From Ignelater luminosus (taxonomy: Eukaryota; Arthropoda; Insecta; Coleoptera; Elateridae): 64,000 nt of DNA. Position 1 is the first letter of the stretch, and the number at the start of each line of letters is the position of its first letter. A program made the position numbers and the translations under genes. The notes beneath the pieces are model-generated. The model saw only the letters and a program-made list of their open reading frames with translations, searched no databases and had not been told where the DNA came from. Location of the stretch: positions 7,767 through 71,766 of the forward strand of contig VTPC01091281.1 of the NCBI GenBank assembly GCA_011009095.1, written 5' to 3'. Shown one piece after another: positions 62,451-64,000 of the stretch.

Positions 62451-64000
62451 CTGTAATAGAAAAAAAGAGAAAAAAATTATTAAACTTTGAAATTGAATCA
62501 TAATAATAATAATAATAATAATTTTGTTTATCCTAAAGTTAATCAGAAAATTGTTATCATTTATAATACAACAAAGGTCAATGGACAGTTGGAGGTCAAC
62601 TTATCAAATTGATAAATTTTTTGTGTGCCTGGAGATTGGTAGATATTAGGTGTTGATGTACTCGGTCGATTAAAAAAATTAAGATTAGAGAAAGTTATTT
62701 TTATCTAAAAACGCATTTCATTTTCTTTTTAATTTCTTATTAATTGCAATTATGCAAGCATTCCATTCAGGGCAACCTATTTTATAATACGGTTTACCAA
62801 TTACACGGTATTTCTAGAAAAATCACAATTTTACCCAAGACGTCCTTAACCTAAAATGCAGTAACACAATTTCAACACGGTCTTCGTGCAAATGTGCACA
62901 CATACAACTCTAGCTTATACAGACCCAATACAAAACAAGCAAAGGAAAGTTAAGAAACTGACAGTCAACTTTCACATAGTCGAACAATAAAAAAAAAAGA
63001 AAAATAATATGAACGACCACGAAAGGTTACCTTTCCTCAAACTAATATTCTACACTTTATTAATAAAATTATTTTCTCTTTAGATTAAAAATTTCCTTTT
63101 TTCATAATCACTCATCTTTAAGGTTATGTCAGTACATGCATGCACATATGTGCTGGTATTATTATTAAATCACCTGATTATAATTTAGGGGGGCCTTGTT
63201 ACGAGATTCAAGTCATATGGAGACCGACCTCGCCTATTGACCTAACATTGACATACTTGGTTTTACCGTATGTTATCTGAATTTTATATACCTACCTCCA
63301 ATAATGCAAGCGCTGCTTCTTGCTTCACAACACGCGCATTATTCCTCATCAACGCTTAATTCTTTCTAGACCTTTAAGCACAGATGTGCTCTCTTACATA
63401 AACGTTCCATATGTTACACCTCCTATCAAGCTACGTCGGTACAAAAAATGATTACAAAAAAAACTACTTAAAGCAAATTTATACAGGGTCTACAAAAAAT
63501 TTAAATTCTTCCACATTTTCGAAATTTTATAAAAATCGACCTCACTTAAGTTAAGTTAAAATTTCTCGGCCATGACCAGACCCAATTAAATTAATTTCAG
63601 CCTAATTTAATTTGAAACAAGTTATTCGAGTTGACCTAATTTTATCTCACCTAACCACAGTTTAAGTAAACCAACCTAACAACAATAATCCAATGTTATT
63701 TAAATAATTAAATATTTAAACAATCGAGGTCAGCCATGCCACCCCGATTTTATGCTTATTGTGCGAAAAAATTGCTTTTACACTATAAGAGTTTCCTCAT
63801 TCCATAACAATCCTAATTGTCAAATACCCGATGACACCAATAATTTATTCTACCTGTGACATCCGAATCTTGATGTTAACCAACAAGATTGACAGAAGTC
63901 TTGGTCTCGATATCAAAGAGTTTTGATCATGGTCTTGTCTTAACTGACAGATCTGTTATCGTCTTGAATTAATCTTAGAGAAGATTATTGATTCTAGCTT
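62451..64000. other. Sequence upstream of the first visible MSK exon
   Basis: Probably intron. An AAT microsatellite lies at about 62502-62522, decayed AACCTAAC-type words at 63540-63690, and a family B fragment (AGTCTTGGTCTCGATATCAA) at 63895-63915. No first exon with the required phase was found. Confidence 0.45.

Overview
The window is AT-rich eukaryotic nuclear DNA. It contains spliced genes with GT-AG introns, animal mariner, Tc1-like and hAT element copies, and degenerate GTTAGGTTA-type stretches. An insect is the best reading; the order cannot be told from the sequence. A run of exactly 400 N (23785-24184) is an assembly gap.

Two protein-coding genes are supported, both on the minus strand. 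The dominant one is a mitogen- and stress-activated protein kinase (MSK, RPS6KA5/4; JIL-1 in Drosophila). Eight coding exons between 62450 and 11543 join in frame into 943 residues: an AGC-type N-terminal kinase, the regulatory linker, a CaMK-type C-terminal kinase and a long basic tail. The first coding exon was not found and probably lies beyond 64000. About 9 kb nearer the left end, four short exons (7670-6708) join in frame into a 174-residue multi-pass membrane protein that looks TMEM272-like.

Layout: 1-4.7 kb, degenerate short-unit repeat arrays and AT-rich DNA; 6.7-7.7 kb, the membrane protein gene; 7.7-11.5 kb, no gene seen apart from the likely MSK 3' UTR; 11.5-62.5 kb, MSK with five large introns (4.3-13.3 kb) and two of 72-73 bp; 62.5-64 kb, intron or 5' sequence with repeat fragments. 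The large introns hold most of the other structure: an hAT (CGGBP1-like) relic and a 200-bp MITE in the last one; repeat arrays, the gap and a mariner end in the 18-31 kb intron; a mariner inserted in a long palindromic element, itself inserted in a repeat array, plus a Tc1-like DD37E element in the 31-45 kb intron; a MITE, a 755-bp foldback element, a CpG-rich patch and a deleted mariner in the 45-56 kb intron; and a 2.8-kb degenerate repeat array in the 57-62 kb intron.

I saw no novel enzymatic system. The most unusual material is two strongly decayed dispersed repeat families. One has a roughly 42-bp unit with a CCACCGTAGGTGG core, the other a TTGATATCAA core. Nested insertions date them relative to the transposons.
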